A DNA stretch of 64,000 bases, taken from the NCBI GenBank assembly GCA_964035575.1, contig OZ037907.1, forward strand, positions 744,001-808,000, in the 5' to 3' direction. The position numbers and the translations under genes were made by a program. The DNA comes from Rhynchopus sp. YZ270_cl-10 (taxonomy: Eukaryota; Euglenozoa; Diplonemea; Diplonemida; Diplonemidae). The notes beneath the pieces were generated by a model. It saw nothing but the letters and a program-made list of their open reading frames with translations. It had not been told where the DNA came from and ran no database searches. Of the stretch, positions 52,208 to 61,408 are shown one piece after another. Within the stretch, counting starts at the first letter, position 1. Each line of letters begins with the position of its first letter.

Positions 52208-53206
52208 TGTCTTTTTGTGTATGGGGGGGAAAGGGGAGGGGGCTGTGGGGATGTTTAGGAGGTTTATACATTTTTTTTTTTCGAATGATTTGAATGATTT
52301 GAATAATTTGAATAATTTGAATAATTTGAATAATTTGAATAATTTGAATAATTTGAATAATTTGAATAATTTGAATAATTTGAATAATTTGAATAATTTG
52401 AATAATTTGATAGCGTGTAGACACCTCGCTTCATGTGAGCTACATTGTTTTTGAATAGTAGTGAGCGGGAAGGAGATGATATAGGTACGGAAAGCGGCGC
52501 GCATCAATACGGCAATCAGAATGGGGGTGGGGGTTTAGGTGTGCGCACGGAACGATCGAGGAAGGTGCTGAAGGCAGAGAGGGGGGGGGGGGGGGTGTTT
52601 GAAGATGGGCACCAGTCTGACAGAAGTGGTTTTGCTTCTTGGCGAGAGAGGCCCGTGCTGCGGGCATCGAAGATCCCAAGGTACAAAAAAATGAGAATAG
52701 GATACACACTAAAAGCACCGTTCATAAGCTTCAGGGGTCAGGCCATGTTTACTGTGTTGTGGCGCTTACTTATCATCATGATAGTAGAGAGCAAGACAAA
52801 CGCTGTAAGAAGGCACAGCAAGCAAGGCAAGGCAAGGCAAGACGCGAATGCGTGTGTCCCGTGTGCGCTCTTCGGCATCGCAACCGGCAAGTGCGTCCCG
52901 CCCTTCACTGTCGTGGATTTGACGAAAGAGGGTTTGAGCAGGGGACCTAATTTCCAAAATCGGGAATAAAATAAAATGGGGAATATTTTAAAATAGAAGA
53001 GGAATGACCATTTTTGATGATTATTATATTTGCACGGAGAGAAAAAAAAAGGGTTTTTTGAGTATTTTAAAAAAACTTTTGGAATTTTGCACAAAAAAAA
53101 ATCCCCTCTTTCCCGAAACCCCCCTCACCCATCAGATCGCTTTGGCAAAGCTGGGGTGAGAATAAAAACCTACTTAAAACTTTAAAAAAAAAGACAATTT
53201 TTTCAA
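52208..53206. other. Intergenic, 1 kb
   Basis: Holds the TTTGAATAA array, a G-run at 52580 and an AAGGC/AAGGCA run at 52820. No gene on either strand is supported. Confidence 0.6.
52290..52408. repeat. 9-bp tandem array (TTTGAATAA)n, about 13 copies
   Basis: Starts with two TTTGAATGA variants and ends in TTTGATAGCGTG. It lies 83-200 bases upstream of the 52207 start. Confidence 0.9.
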
Positions 53207-54595
53207 TCAATCCTCTCCACCGTCGGTGCTTTTGGAAGATGGCGGTGCGGTCGTGGAGGAGGTGTCGGAGGAAGTTGAGCAGGAGTCTGTCTCGGAGTCA
53301 TTCGAGTTGGTGCTGCTGGTGGATGTGGAGACGGTGGAATCAGAGTCGTAGTTGGTCTTTTTTGTGTAGGCTGCCTCCCAGGTTGGGTAGTCGAAGGTCG
53401 CAGCGTTGTCTAGCTTAGCACGCTTCCTTCTGGCAAGCATATGCGCACGGTGCTTACGTCTCTCCCTCCTCCGGACCCTGCGGACTGCGTTCTCCTGCAG
53501 CAGCTTGGTCATATCAAAGTTGTCCTCTCTGTTAAGATCGACGGCACGTTGTCCAAACTCAGGTGCCTTCTCCTGCATTGATGCAAGCCACTTCACAGAG
53601 GTGCAAGGACGTTCTTCTCGTGCAGACCTCCAGACCGCGTCGAAGTTGTTCCTCCCACAATAGTTCTGCGTGACCCCTACCGTATCCGTGATGTTCACCA
53701 CACAATGCCACCACCGAGACGGAACAAAGATCGTCTCCCCTTCCTCCTGGACCACTTCAATCACCTCGATCCCCTCCGCTCGCATTCGGGGAATCAAATC
53801 GACAAAGAAATTCACTGCTTCATCGTCCTCACCCTTTTTCAATACGGTCCTCCCCTTTGCAACCCGAGCAGGGACGGATGGATGTAAAAACGCCCATTTT
53901 TTGCGTCCCACGAGAAGTGTGTTCCATGCTGAAGTTGCGAGAGGGTCGATGTGCATGCAGGTACCGCTCCGTGCTGGACCGGCGAGGAACCAACGGTAGG
54001 GTGGGCGGTCTTCTATCATATTCATCAGATCGTCTGGGAAGAACTGCGGGATGCGGAATGCATTGAGAAGCACGTCACGTACACGTGGTCCACCTAGGGT
54101 GGAGTCGAATATGTAGAGTGGGGAGTCATCAGTCTGTTCACAGCGGTAACGCATATAATCGAAGAGAGTAAGTTTTAGGGTAGACCCATCGTCGGTTTTT
54201 CCTACCTTAAAACGCTCTTTGGAGAATTTGCGAAGCAAGCCTTCGAATGACCAATCAAACTCAGGCCACGTCTCGGTCACGCCACGGATGATCACTATAG
54301 TGGACTCCTTTTCAAGAATGTCGAACTCCGCTTGCGTCATCTGTTTCGCATCTGCATGGACCACACCACCCACAAGGCGTGAACATGCCGCTTCAAACTC
54401 CGCCTTCCTCGTCGTCCCAAACCCCGACACCTCCCACTGACTCAGCTTCAGATCACTCCGTTCCCTCTGCTTCGCGTATTCAACATTGCGTAGCCACTCC
54501 GGCTTTGGGGCCTTCACCTTAGAAGGTTTGTCAGATTTATCAGATTTCTCCGACTTCTCAACGTTCTCAGGAGGGATCAACTCCGAGGATTGCAT
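53207..54595 (-). CDS. JMJD6-type JmjC oxygenase (lysyl hydroxylase / arginine demethylase family)
   Basis: 462 aa from ATG 54595 (MQSSELIPP). Fe(II)/2-oxoglutarate-dependent oxygenase; JMJD6 relatives hydroxylate lysines of splicing factors and have been reported to demethylate arginine. Sequence: DDSPLYIFDS, PPYRWFLAGPARSGTCMHID, then TSAWNTLLVGRKKWAF. The iron ligands are His215, Asp217 and His297 (VPSRWWHCVVN), followed by TQNYCGRNNFDAVW. The C-terminus is basic (RRVRRRERRKHRAHM) and then a Ser/Thr/Asp tail of about 60 residues, as in animal JMJD6, which suggests orthology. A TTTTTTTTCTCTATTGTCTCTCCAG tract ends 29 bases before this ATG, so I prefer it over the ATG at 54688. Nuclear by family. 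Confidence 0.93.
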   Translation of the reverse strand: MQSSELIPPENVEKSEKSDKSDKPSKVKAPKPEWLRNVEYAKQRERSDLKLSQWEVSGFGTTRKAEFEAACSRLVGGVVHADAKQMTQAEFDILEKESTIVIIRGVTETWPEFDWSFEGLLRKFSKERFKVGKTDDGSTLKLTLFDYMRYRCEQTDDSPLYIFDSTLGGPRVRDVLLNAFRIPQFFPDDLMNMIEDRPPYRWFLAGPARSGTCMHIDPLATSAWNTLLVGRKKWAFLHPSVPARVAKGRTVLKKGEDDEAVNFFVDLIPRMRAEGIEVIEVVQEEGETIFVPSRWWHCVVNITDTVGVTQNYCGRNNFDAVWRSAREERPCTSVKWLASMQEKAPEFGQRAVDLNREDNFDMTKLLQENAVRRVRRRERRKHRAHMLARRKRAKLDNAATFDYPTWEAAYTKKTNYDSDSTVSTSTSSTNSNDSETDSCSTSSDTSSTTAPPSSKSTDGGED

Positions 54596-54879
54596 TGAAA
54601 CCACCCCCCCTCTGTGTATAATCCCTGGAGAGACAATAGAGAAAAAAAACCCAAAACGCAGCGACACCCTCGGGAGAATTGACCCCATTTGAGGGGGGAA
54701 AGGGGGGTGGGGTGCTTCATATTGCGTACCCCCGTATGCAAGACCTTCACCCCCTTACAGTGCGTAAGATGGGAAAGTATCGTGTCTGGTTTGTCGAGAA
54801 AGTAAGTTCTGCACCATGGTCAATACGAAGCAAACCATCTTGGAATATTGGGAATTCGTGTTGATTTCCAATATGCACC

Positions 54880-55640
54880 ACCACCCACGGTGCACACAAA
54901 GAGCAGGTCCGTGCACGATGCATCGGGGGTGGTGCGTATCGTTGCTCTCTCTCCCCTCTTCCCCCCCTCCCCCCCTCAGTCAAGACACTCCTACCCATTT
55001 CATTTCCCTTCTCAGCTCAGCCCCTCGTTTGTTAGTGCTTTCGGCACCAATGAAGGAACCTACTCACAGGGTGCCATTACCATCGTTGATAGAGCACACG
55101 GTCTTGATGTAAGATGTTAAGCCACTAACTGTAGTCCTTCCTATACTGTGCAAAGCGATGCTCATAAGACAGCCCTGCCCAGTGATCAGCTACACAGAGG
55201 AGAAGCAACAGAATGCATGGTTGAACAACCAAACGTCTCTGCCTTTGCCACGCCCCAACAAAACCCAAACCCTCCCCCCAGAGGGGATATCTGTGGAGGG
55301 AGAGCCAATGGGAGATAAAACCCGTTGACACATCAAGACCTCGACACACATATCCCCCCCTCCCCACAACCCTGAGAGCGACCCCCAGCCACGCCAACCC
55401 TACACCAAGGCAAGCACTCTAGCCACTCCTCTGCACTCTCGGAGACCCTAGTGGTGGCTGTGATAATGGCCTATCATAATACATAATACACATCACAATA
55501 CAGCCATCACTAGAGACCCCCCTCCCTTACCCACCACCTCTTCCCACATTGCATCTCAAGCCCCTCTACCCTTCATACACAGCTGATGGTGTGCTGTTCC
55601 ATCCTTCTCCTCCGCTCCCCTTGTAGGATTTACCTTAGGA
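54880..55640. other. C-rich island
   Basis: Plus-strand C-rich DNA like that at 2100-3560, containing R82 copy 2. Open frames are short and lack leaders. Confidence 0.5.
55037..55118. repeat. R82 sequence, copy 2
   Basis: 81 of 82 bases identical to 3281-3362. Here it is preceded by TTAGT, allowing GTGC/GCAC to pair at its start, and followed by AAGCCACTAACTG. Confidence 0.6.
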
Positions 55641-55698
55641 AAAATACCTGCATTACCCCTGTCTCTGTCATCAGGCAACAGAGAATGCATCCCCCCTC

Positions 55699-56034
55699 CA
55701 CAGCAGAGAATAAGCCCGGTCCCCGGTCCCCGCTCCCCGGTCCCTGGTCCCGGTCCCAGTACTGGTCCCGGTCCCGGTACTGGTACTGGTACTGGTCCCG
55801 GTCCTGGTCCTGGTCCCAGTCCCAGTCCTGGTATCGGTCCTGGTCCTGGACCAGGACCGGGACAGAGACCGGGACCAGTACCTGGTCCTGGTCCCGGTCC
55901 CCCACCCTCCCGCGCCCGGGTCCCCTCCCACTTTCGGGCGTTTTCACCACTGTTTTCTACATATAGTGTCCCAGTCCGGCTGAGAATAACCCGGTCCCCG
56001 GTCCCCGGCCCCCCCTACCTTATTCTCTGCTGTG
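55699..56034. mobile_element. 336-bp element with 16-bp inverted repeats and a GGTCC-rich core
   Basis: Ends CACAGCAGAGAATAAG and its exact reverse complement. The core (55725-55915) is a hexamer-like array of GGTCCC, GGTCCT, GGTACT. A third, shortened copy of AGAATAACCCGGTCCCC lies near 55984. Confidence 0.7.
55725..55915. repeat. GGTCCY/GGTACT minisatellite
   Basis: About 30 six-base units. The right quarter flips to GGACCAGGACCGGGAC, so the array has its own inverted part. Confidence 0.85.
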
Positions 56035-56233
56035 CCCCCCTCATTGGAATTCATTCCCCCAGACTGCCCCCTCCCCCCCCTCTTAGAGTGACGGCATATA
56101 GCGAGGGCGCAACGAAAACTCACACATCGCACCTTGAGGACACCTCTAGAATCGGGAAGGCAAAAGGGGGAGGAGGGGCCCATTTTTTGTAGTTTTCGAC
56201 AATCATGAATTTCAAAGGTATACAAGATCATCC

Positions 56234-57400
56234 TCACAGTGAAAATTTTAAAGACATCGTGCACGCTTCTTTCTCAGTCTCCTCTTCGGTCTCCTGGAGA
56301 GAGAGCACTGTGCATGAAAGGCGTGTTGCAAGGAAGATGTAGCAGTCGCAGGGCGAAGGGGTGCAGTGGATGACACCTGATGGGCCCAGCTTGCGGAGGA
56401 GTACGCCTGAATGTGAATCGTACTGTGCGACCCTCGACGCCGCTCTACAAACAAACAGACTCTCCCCGGAGCGTGAGAACACTACAGACCGCACAGCGTT
56501 CAAGGCGTCTGCGGCTGCGATCTGCACATCCCCTCCACATCCTCCCCCACCCACATTCCCTACATCACATATCCTAATACGCCCACCACCATACGCCAAT
56601 ACAACCCTCTTATAGTCGTACGACACAGCCATACAAGGTATATCACTATATCCGTCATTCTTACGCACCAATACACCATCATATGCCAGAACACACTGTG
56701 AAGACCCTCCACTACATAGCATCACTGTAGGGGTCAGACACAACGCATAGACATAGCTACCAGGGGAGGGGAACAACAGGGGGGTACCGGGATTTGCAAT
56801 GGGGAGAACGGCAATAAGCCAGTCGTCGTACGCTGCGACGACCTTCTGCCTGCAGGGGGAGACTGCAAGGTGTGTCACACAAACGGGCTCTCCATTGCGT
56901 GCATACAAGACACCTTCATCTTCCCCGGTCTCAACATTGATTATCAAAACATCGCGTCGTGCATGATAGATATGGGTTGAAGAGGCAGCTAACAGATTCC
57001 GCCCTGTTTCGCTGACCATTTCTCTGCTTTCTTTGGATGGGTCGAATTCCATTATAAAAAGCGGAAGGTTTTTTTGCGACACTGCACCCCATCTACCACA
57101 TGAAGAGACAACAGAAGCTAAGATCGCGGAAGGGCAGTGCCAGGTATGTGGCGCCCAGATGGGGAGGGTGAGAGATGCATGGAGGTCAGTGGTGCGGAGA
57201 ACCGACGATGCTGCTGCAGAGGGATCGCTCAGGTCGAGGTCCTCTGTTAAGGAGTGTGAGAGCCGAAGAGTGGAGCGCAGTGCGGGGTCAGCCCCAAGCT
57301 GTTTCATAACAACATCAACCAAGTCGCCAACCACCGCATCTTCACCCAATTCAATAGAATACACAGTACCACTACTACTGCATGTAACGGTGAGCTCCAT
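56234..57400 (-). CDS. Ubiquitin-like plus beta-propeller (WD-like) protein
   Basis: 388 aa, ATG 57400, single exon. Residues 1-80 fit a ubiquitin-like fold (TVYSIELGEDAVVGDLVDVV, STLRLSHS, TDLHASLTLP). Residues about 125-370 contain repeated strands of WD40 type (VCVTHLAVSPCRQKVVAAYD, IPCMAVSYDYKRVVLAYGG, VRSVVFSRSGESLFVC), about five or six blades, mostly without the GH and WD dipeptides, so diverged. Ends with an acidic TEEETEKEA. Role unknown, likely a scaffold. ACCCCCCCTCCAG 28 bases upstream supports the start. The R200 repeat lies 70-260 bases upstream. Confidence 0.75.
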   Translation of the reverse strand: MELTVTCSSSGTVYSIELGEDAVVGDLVDVVMKQLGADPALRSTLRLSHSLTEDLDLSDPSAAASSVLRTTDLHASLTLPIWAPHTWHCPSAILASVVSSCGRWGAVSQKNLPLFIMEFDPSKESREMVSETGRNLLAASSTHIYHARRDVLIINVETGEDEGVLYARNGEPVCVTHLAVSPCRQKVVAAYDDWLIAVLPIANPGTPLLFPSPGSYVYALCLTPTVMLCSGGSSQCVLAYDGVLVRKNDGYSDIPCMAVSYDYKRVVLAYGGGRIRICDVGNVGGGGCGGDVQIAAADALNAVRSVVFSRSGESLFVCRAASRVAQYDSHSGVLLRKLGPSGVIHCTPSPCDCYIFLATRLSCTVLSLQETEEETEKEACTMSLKFSL

Positions 57401-57471
57401 AAAGGAGAGGAGGGGGGAAATGGTAGTCTGGAGGGGGGGTGTTGGTTTTAAAGTGAAATTATTAATGTAGG

Positions 57472-57660
57472 TAGGTACCTCCCGTTGACCCACTGTACGA
57501 TGCCAGCTGGATGAAAAGTACAATGTACCCCAACAGAAGATTGTAGGAACCCTGGACCTACCCTGTATCGTAAAAAGAGATCGAGGGCGGTACACAAACC
57601 GTTCGTCAGCCGGCGGCGCATCTTCGGTTGAAGAGTTGTGAGCTTATCAGGTACTGCAGT
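57472..57660. repeat. R200 repeat, copy 1
   Basis: About 190 bases sharing AGGTACCTCC, GTACGATGCCAGCTGGATGA, AGTACAATGTACCC, GGCGGTACACAA, CGTCAGCCGG and GAAGAGTTGTGAGCTTA with 62332-62530. Indels break any shared reading frame, so it is probably non-coding (SINE-like or RNA-like). Confidence 0.65.
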
Positions 57661-58030
57661 TCGCTGCACCCATTTAAATGGGGTTAATAAAAGCAAGCCT
57701 TGTCGTCGTTTATGTCGGGAGTGTCAAATAAAATGGAGGATTGATCTGGAACGTTGGGGGGTAGTTTGGATGGGGTCCTTAAAGGGAAAAGGTTGCGTTC
57801 TGAAAACTCGATCGTATTCCTCTCCTGCAATTTGTGTGGGGGGGGGGGAAGTCTGCATGGAGGGGCTGTTGCTGGGTGAGAACCTTTTTCGAACAAAAAA
57901 AAACACATTTTTTTTCTCCTGTTTCAAAAAACAAAAAATGAACGAGACGGAGGATGAGCCATACAGCCTATCCATACACCTGTTGCTATTGAAGTTATTG
58001 CTCTAAGATCTGCAATAAAGAGAAGCTGAA

Positions 58031-58070
58031 AAAGTACAAACGCCTCACCATTCATCGGACGCAGGTACTG
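58031..58070 (+). repeat. Family H5 hairpin, copy 3
   Basis: AAGTACAAACGCCTCACC, ATTCATCGGACGCAGGTACT: the outer arm has become AGTAC/GTACT, so pairing is kept with changed bases. Confidence 0.6.
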
Positions 58071-58362
58071 GAAAAAGAAATAAAATTAAAAAAAATCCCT
58101 GAAAACCCCAAAGTGAAGAGTTGATAGCAAACGCCTCTGAGACGCAGGCACTTTGAAAAATTAAAATGTACAGACATCTGTAACACAGAACCACATACAC
58201 ACTTGGGCTGTAATGCCAGCCAGCAGAGGGGGGGTAAGGAATTTCTTCCAATACACCCTCCCCCTTTTGTTACTGCTGTTGAAAAAAAAAAGCGCACAAA
58301 AAAAAAAAAAAAAGAGAGAAACGTAATCCGCTAGCCTGCCCAGACCTCTTCACCTACACAAA

Positions 58363-58406
58363 TAAGATGAACCTAAGCCTCTCTGTGCTTTTAAAAAAGC
58401 CACCTT
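58363..58406 (-). repeat. Family H1 hairpin, copy 8
   Basis: AAGATGAACCTAAGCC, CTCTCTGTGCTT, then a TTAAAAAAGC insertion before CACCTT. Confidence 0.55.
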
Positions 58407-58445
58407 AAAAACACAAAACCATGCGGCACCCAACAAAGGTCGACT

Positions 58446-58477
58446 AGAAATACAAAACCATCTCGAGACAGTGCAAA
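58446..58477 (-). repeat. Family H2 box, copy 6
   Basis: Gene strand GCACTGTCTCGAGATGGTTTTGTATTTC; 40 bases from H1 copy 8. Confidence 0.45.
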
Positions 58478-58812
58478 GAAAAATATGATAAAATTTGAGA
58501 CCCCACCACAAACCACTCAACCTGCTTTTTTTTTTGGATTGCCAATCGCCCAAGTAAGTCCTCTACACAGTGTCGCCCGAAAGCTATTGTACTTTAGTAT
58601 AGACGCAGATCGTCCTCAAACTAAAGGATGGTACTCCAAATATGTTTAGCGTTGCAATAAAGTTGCCAAAAAATTACCCCAAAAGAAATCTACATTATGT
58701 GGACCTACGTTATTTCATTGACTACCATATTAGGAGAGAGACTTTACTTTACACGCTTTTTTTTGTATTCAATTCGTTCCGTTTTTGCTCTCTCTCTCTC
58801 TCTCCCCCTCCT

Positions 58813-60567
58813 CTACTGAAGCATTCCATGCGCAAGAACCTCAAAGGTTTCATGGATCTCTCCGTTACGCACACCATAGAACTGTTTGTGGTTCAACCCC
58901 ATCGCATCGGTGTACCCTGGGACAAGCGTGAGGCGGGTTCCTACTGCAAGCGGCTTAGGGTTTTCTGGGTCGACTGGTTTGAGCTTGAGGTGCTCTGCTG
59001 AGAGGCCTGCGACTTCCCAGTCTTCATTGTCGACGATGATGGGGAGACCGGCGAATGGGTGCCAACCTACTGCTTTGAAGCCAGCGTCGGACATGGCACG
59101 GAGACCGTCACGGCTGACAGATACCACTGTGGTTGTCAAAAAGCTGCCAATCTTATGACCATGCCCTTCCAACCCAGCCGCCTTCGCGTACAGCTTGTCC
59201 ACCACCGCCACACCCCCAGCCTGCACCTCGTTGATTATCCCTGCCTCCAAAGCGTCCACATAGTTGCTCGACCCTCCCCCACTCACAATCATATCCTTCA
59301 GAGAAAACTTCTCCTGAATTGCGTCTCTCGTTGCCTTAAGAATGTTGTGGCAACGTATCGTTTCGATCGTTTTTTGTTCGGGTTTGAGAACCGGGGTGTG
59401 TCCTTCGTATCCCGCGATACCGACGAAGGAGAGCGCACCACTCCCATGCTCGATGTCTTGGAGAAGCGTAACCAGCTCCAGGGCGTGCTCAATAGAGTCT
59501 ACCCCGGTTCTGTTGTGCCCAATGTTGAGTTCAACCAGAACATCAAGGGTCAGCCCCGCCTGCTCCGCAACCCGCGCAATTTGACGTACATTATCCTCAT
59601 TGTCCACATGCACAATTACACGATCAATCCTCCCCGACAAACGCACCATCCTCTGAATCATCTCCTCCTGCACAATGATATTCGCAATGTAAATATCACG
59701 CACACCATTTGCCGCAAAAACTTCTGCTTCACTGACCTTCAATGTAATAATCCCTTGGGCACCTTGGGATTGGAGGTACTGTGCGAATTTTGGGCTTTTA
59801 TGTGCCTTAACTGGGGGACGCCATGCTACATCACCCAGACGTTTTTTGAAGACAGCGATGTTCTCCTCGACAACATCCAAATCGACGTACCACTGCGGGG
59901 TCACCAGATCAGCAATGTTCTGTCTGACCACCTCCTTTTCCGCAGTCTCTCCATCACAAGATCCTTCTGCAGCATCAAGGGACTTCTGCATAACAGACGC
60001 CTGCGCGCCAGACTGACTCCACTCCGACAATTCAATCCACTGCCCCCAAGGGGAAACCAGAAACGTAGAGGTGCACATCTCATGGCGTAGTGGGAACGCC
60101 ATTGGAGGGTCCTGGAGGAAGCGGATTTCACCGTTTTTGAAGTAGGTCGTCTCCTTGAGGAACGCCATGGTGGCAGCGATGTCCTTTACAGTGAAGGCAA
60201 GGTAGCCGTGGCCGATGTCGGAGAAGCGTGTCCAGGGCTTGGGGTGCTGCTGGTTGGGTGCGTTCCATTCGAAAAATTCGACGTACTGTGCGAGGTGGTG
60301 GTCCCCGCATTTGACCATAGTGACGTGAGGCATGTAGCTGTCGGGGTGGACGTCAAAGAGTTTGTCCCAGCCCTTCTCCCCTGAAGTGGGTGTCGCTTTG
60401 CGGCGGATCTCCCAGTCCAGCTCGCAGTCGAAAAGCTCAATCAAAAAGTTTGTCGCAAACTCTGCATCAGGCACAGTAAACCCAACGTGGTCCGTTCCAA
60501 TGTTCCCAGGAATCCCCCGTGATGGCTGCCACATCAACGCGCAGAGCGTTGCTAAAAGAAATCTCAT
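58813..60567 (-). CDS. Fusion of a VOC/glyoxalase-type domain with a D-threonine aldolase-like PLP domain
   Basis: 584 aa, single exon, ATG 60567. Residues 1-18 (MRFLLATLCALMWQPSRG) look like a signal or targeting peptide. Residues 20-185 form a vicinal-oxygen-chelate domain: TDHVGFTV (His27), DIGHGYLAF (His120) and GQWIELSEW (Glu179) are at metal-ligand positions, as in 4-hydroxyphenylpyruvate dioxygenase and glyoxalase relatives. Residues 222-584 match fold-III PLP enzymes of the D-threonine aldolase / D-serine dehydratase group: RPPVKAHKSPKFAQ with the Schiff-base Lys254, a barrel, VSGGGSSNY for phosphate binding, and a C-terminal sheet. The usual metal-binding His-x-Cys/Asp near the end reads P-G-Y-T-D, so the His is Tyr. 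The substrate is unclear: a beta-hydroxy-D-amino acid is likely for the second domain. ACCCCCTTTAG 22 bases upstream supports the start. Confidence 0.88.
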   Translation of the reverse strand: MRFLLATLCALMWQPSRGIPGNIGTDHVGFTVPDAEFATNFLIELFDCELDWEIRRKATPTSGEKGWDKLFDVHPDSYMPHVTMVKCGDHHLAQYVEFFEWNAPNQQHPKPWTRFSDIGHGYLAFTVKDIAATMAFLKETTYFKNGEIRFLQDPPMAFPLRHEMCTSTFLVSPWGQWIELSEWSQSGAQASVMQKSLDAAEGSCDGETAEKEVVRQNIADLVTPQWYVDLDVVEENIAVFKKRLGDVAWRPPVKAHKSPKFAQYLQSQGAQGIITLKVSEAEVFAANGVRDIYIANIIVQEEMIQRMVRLSGRIDRVIVHVDNEDNVRQIARVAEQAGLTLDVLVELNIGHNRTGVDSIEHALELVTLLQDIEHGSGALSFVGIAGYEGHTPVLKPEQKTIETIRCHNILKATRDAIQEKFSLKDMIVSGGGSSNYVDALEAGIINEVQAGGVAVVDKLYAKAAGLEGHGHKIGSFLTTTVVSVSRDGLRAMSDAGFKAVGWHPFAGLPIIVDNEDWEVAGLSAEHLKLKPVDPENPKPLAVGTRLTLVPGYTDAMGLNHKQFYGVRNGEIHETFEVLAHGMLQ

Positions 60568-60852
60568 CGTAATAATAAAAAATGCCTAAAGGGGGTTGAG
60601 TGAGTGAAGTGTGAAGGTGGGTAAGGGTGGTGGTGGGTAGTGTGGTGCTGCCGTTTCTCTCCTATTGGAGAGTAGTTTTGTCATTACGGAGATACCTAAG
60701 CATTTCTCACGGCATTTTCCCACACTGTGTGGAGAATGTCACTGTCATTGAGGCTCAGGAGGAAGTACCACAAAAAGGGCTGTATAAACGAAAAATGGGT
60801 ATTGGGGGGGAGAAACCTTATTTGTTCTGTTGATAAAAAGTGAAGTTGACTT

Positions 60853-60886
60853 GAAAATACAAAGCCCTCTCGTGAAACAGTGTACT
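60853..60886 (-). repeat. Family H2 box, copy 7
   Basis: Consensus copy, about 290 bases upstream of the fusion gene's ATG. Confidence 0.6.
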
Positions 60887-61408
60887 TTTGGAGTGAAAGC
60901 GAAAAGAACAAAACAAAAAAGACAAAAAAACATGATAACTGAGACTCGCGGGTTGCACACCACCCTTGGGTAAGAAGGGCACCCGCCATAGAGCAATACG
61001 CGGCTCCTCCCCGCCACAGGGCTCTATTGGTGAGAGATTGGACTGGGGGGTGTAGGCCGGAAAGGGGAAGAAAAACAAAAACAAAAACACCACTTTGGCA
61101 GAATGCTCTGCAAATATCAGAAAAGGAGTTATTTTTCAAGGCTCTGGACTCTTCACACTCTACCACACCCTGAACAAACCCTCAGAGCAAAAAAGAAAAA
61201 GAAAAACAAAACAAAACAAAACAAAACACCCGATGGCTATGAGATGAAACCCTTAGCATAACAGACACATCAAAAAAAAAAAAAATGGGTTGTGGAAAGC
61301 ACTTCATACAGAGTCCCCCTCCCCATTGAGACATTCACAAATAAGACACACTTAACACATTAATAAGGATTTCAAAGGTATAGATGCACATTGTTTTATT
61401 TTTTTTGA

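Larger units (their letters stand above)
57401..58812. other. Intergenic, 1.4 kb
   Basis: Contains R200 copy 1, H5 copy 3, H1 copy 8 and an H2 copy in that order; 58100-58330 is A-rich. No gene seen. Confidence 0.6.

Noticed and set aside
53207-54688. Longer JMJD6 start at 54688 with a hydrophobic N-terminus
   Set aside because: The extra 31 residues span the pyrimidine/CAG acceptor at about 54625, so they should lie upstream of the mature mRNA.
55586-55966. Asp/Gln/Arg or Trp/Ser repeat proteins
   Set aside because: Translation of the GGTCCY minisatellite.
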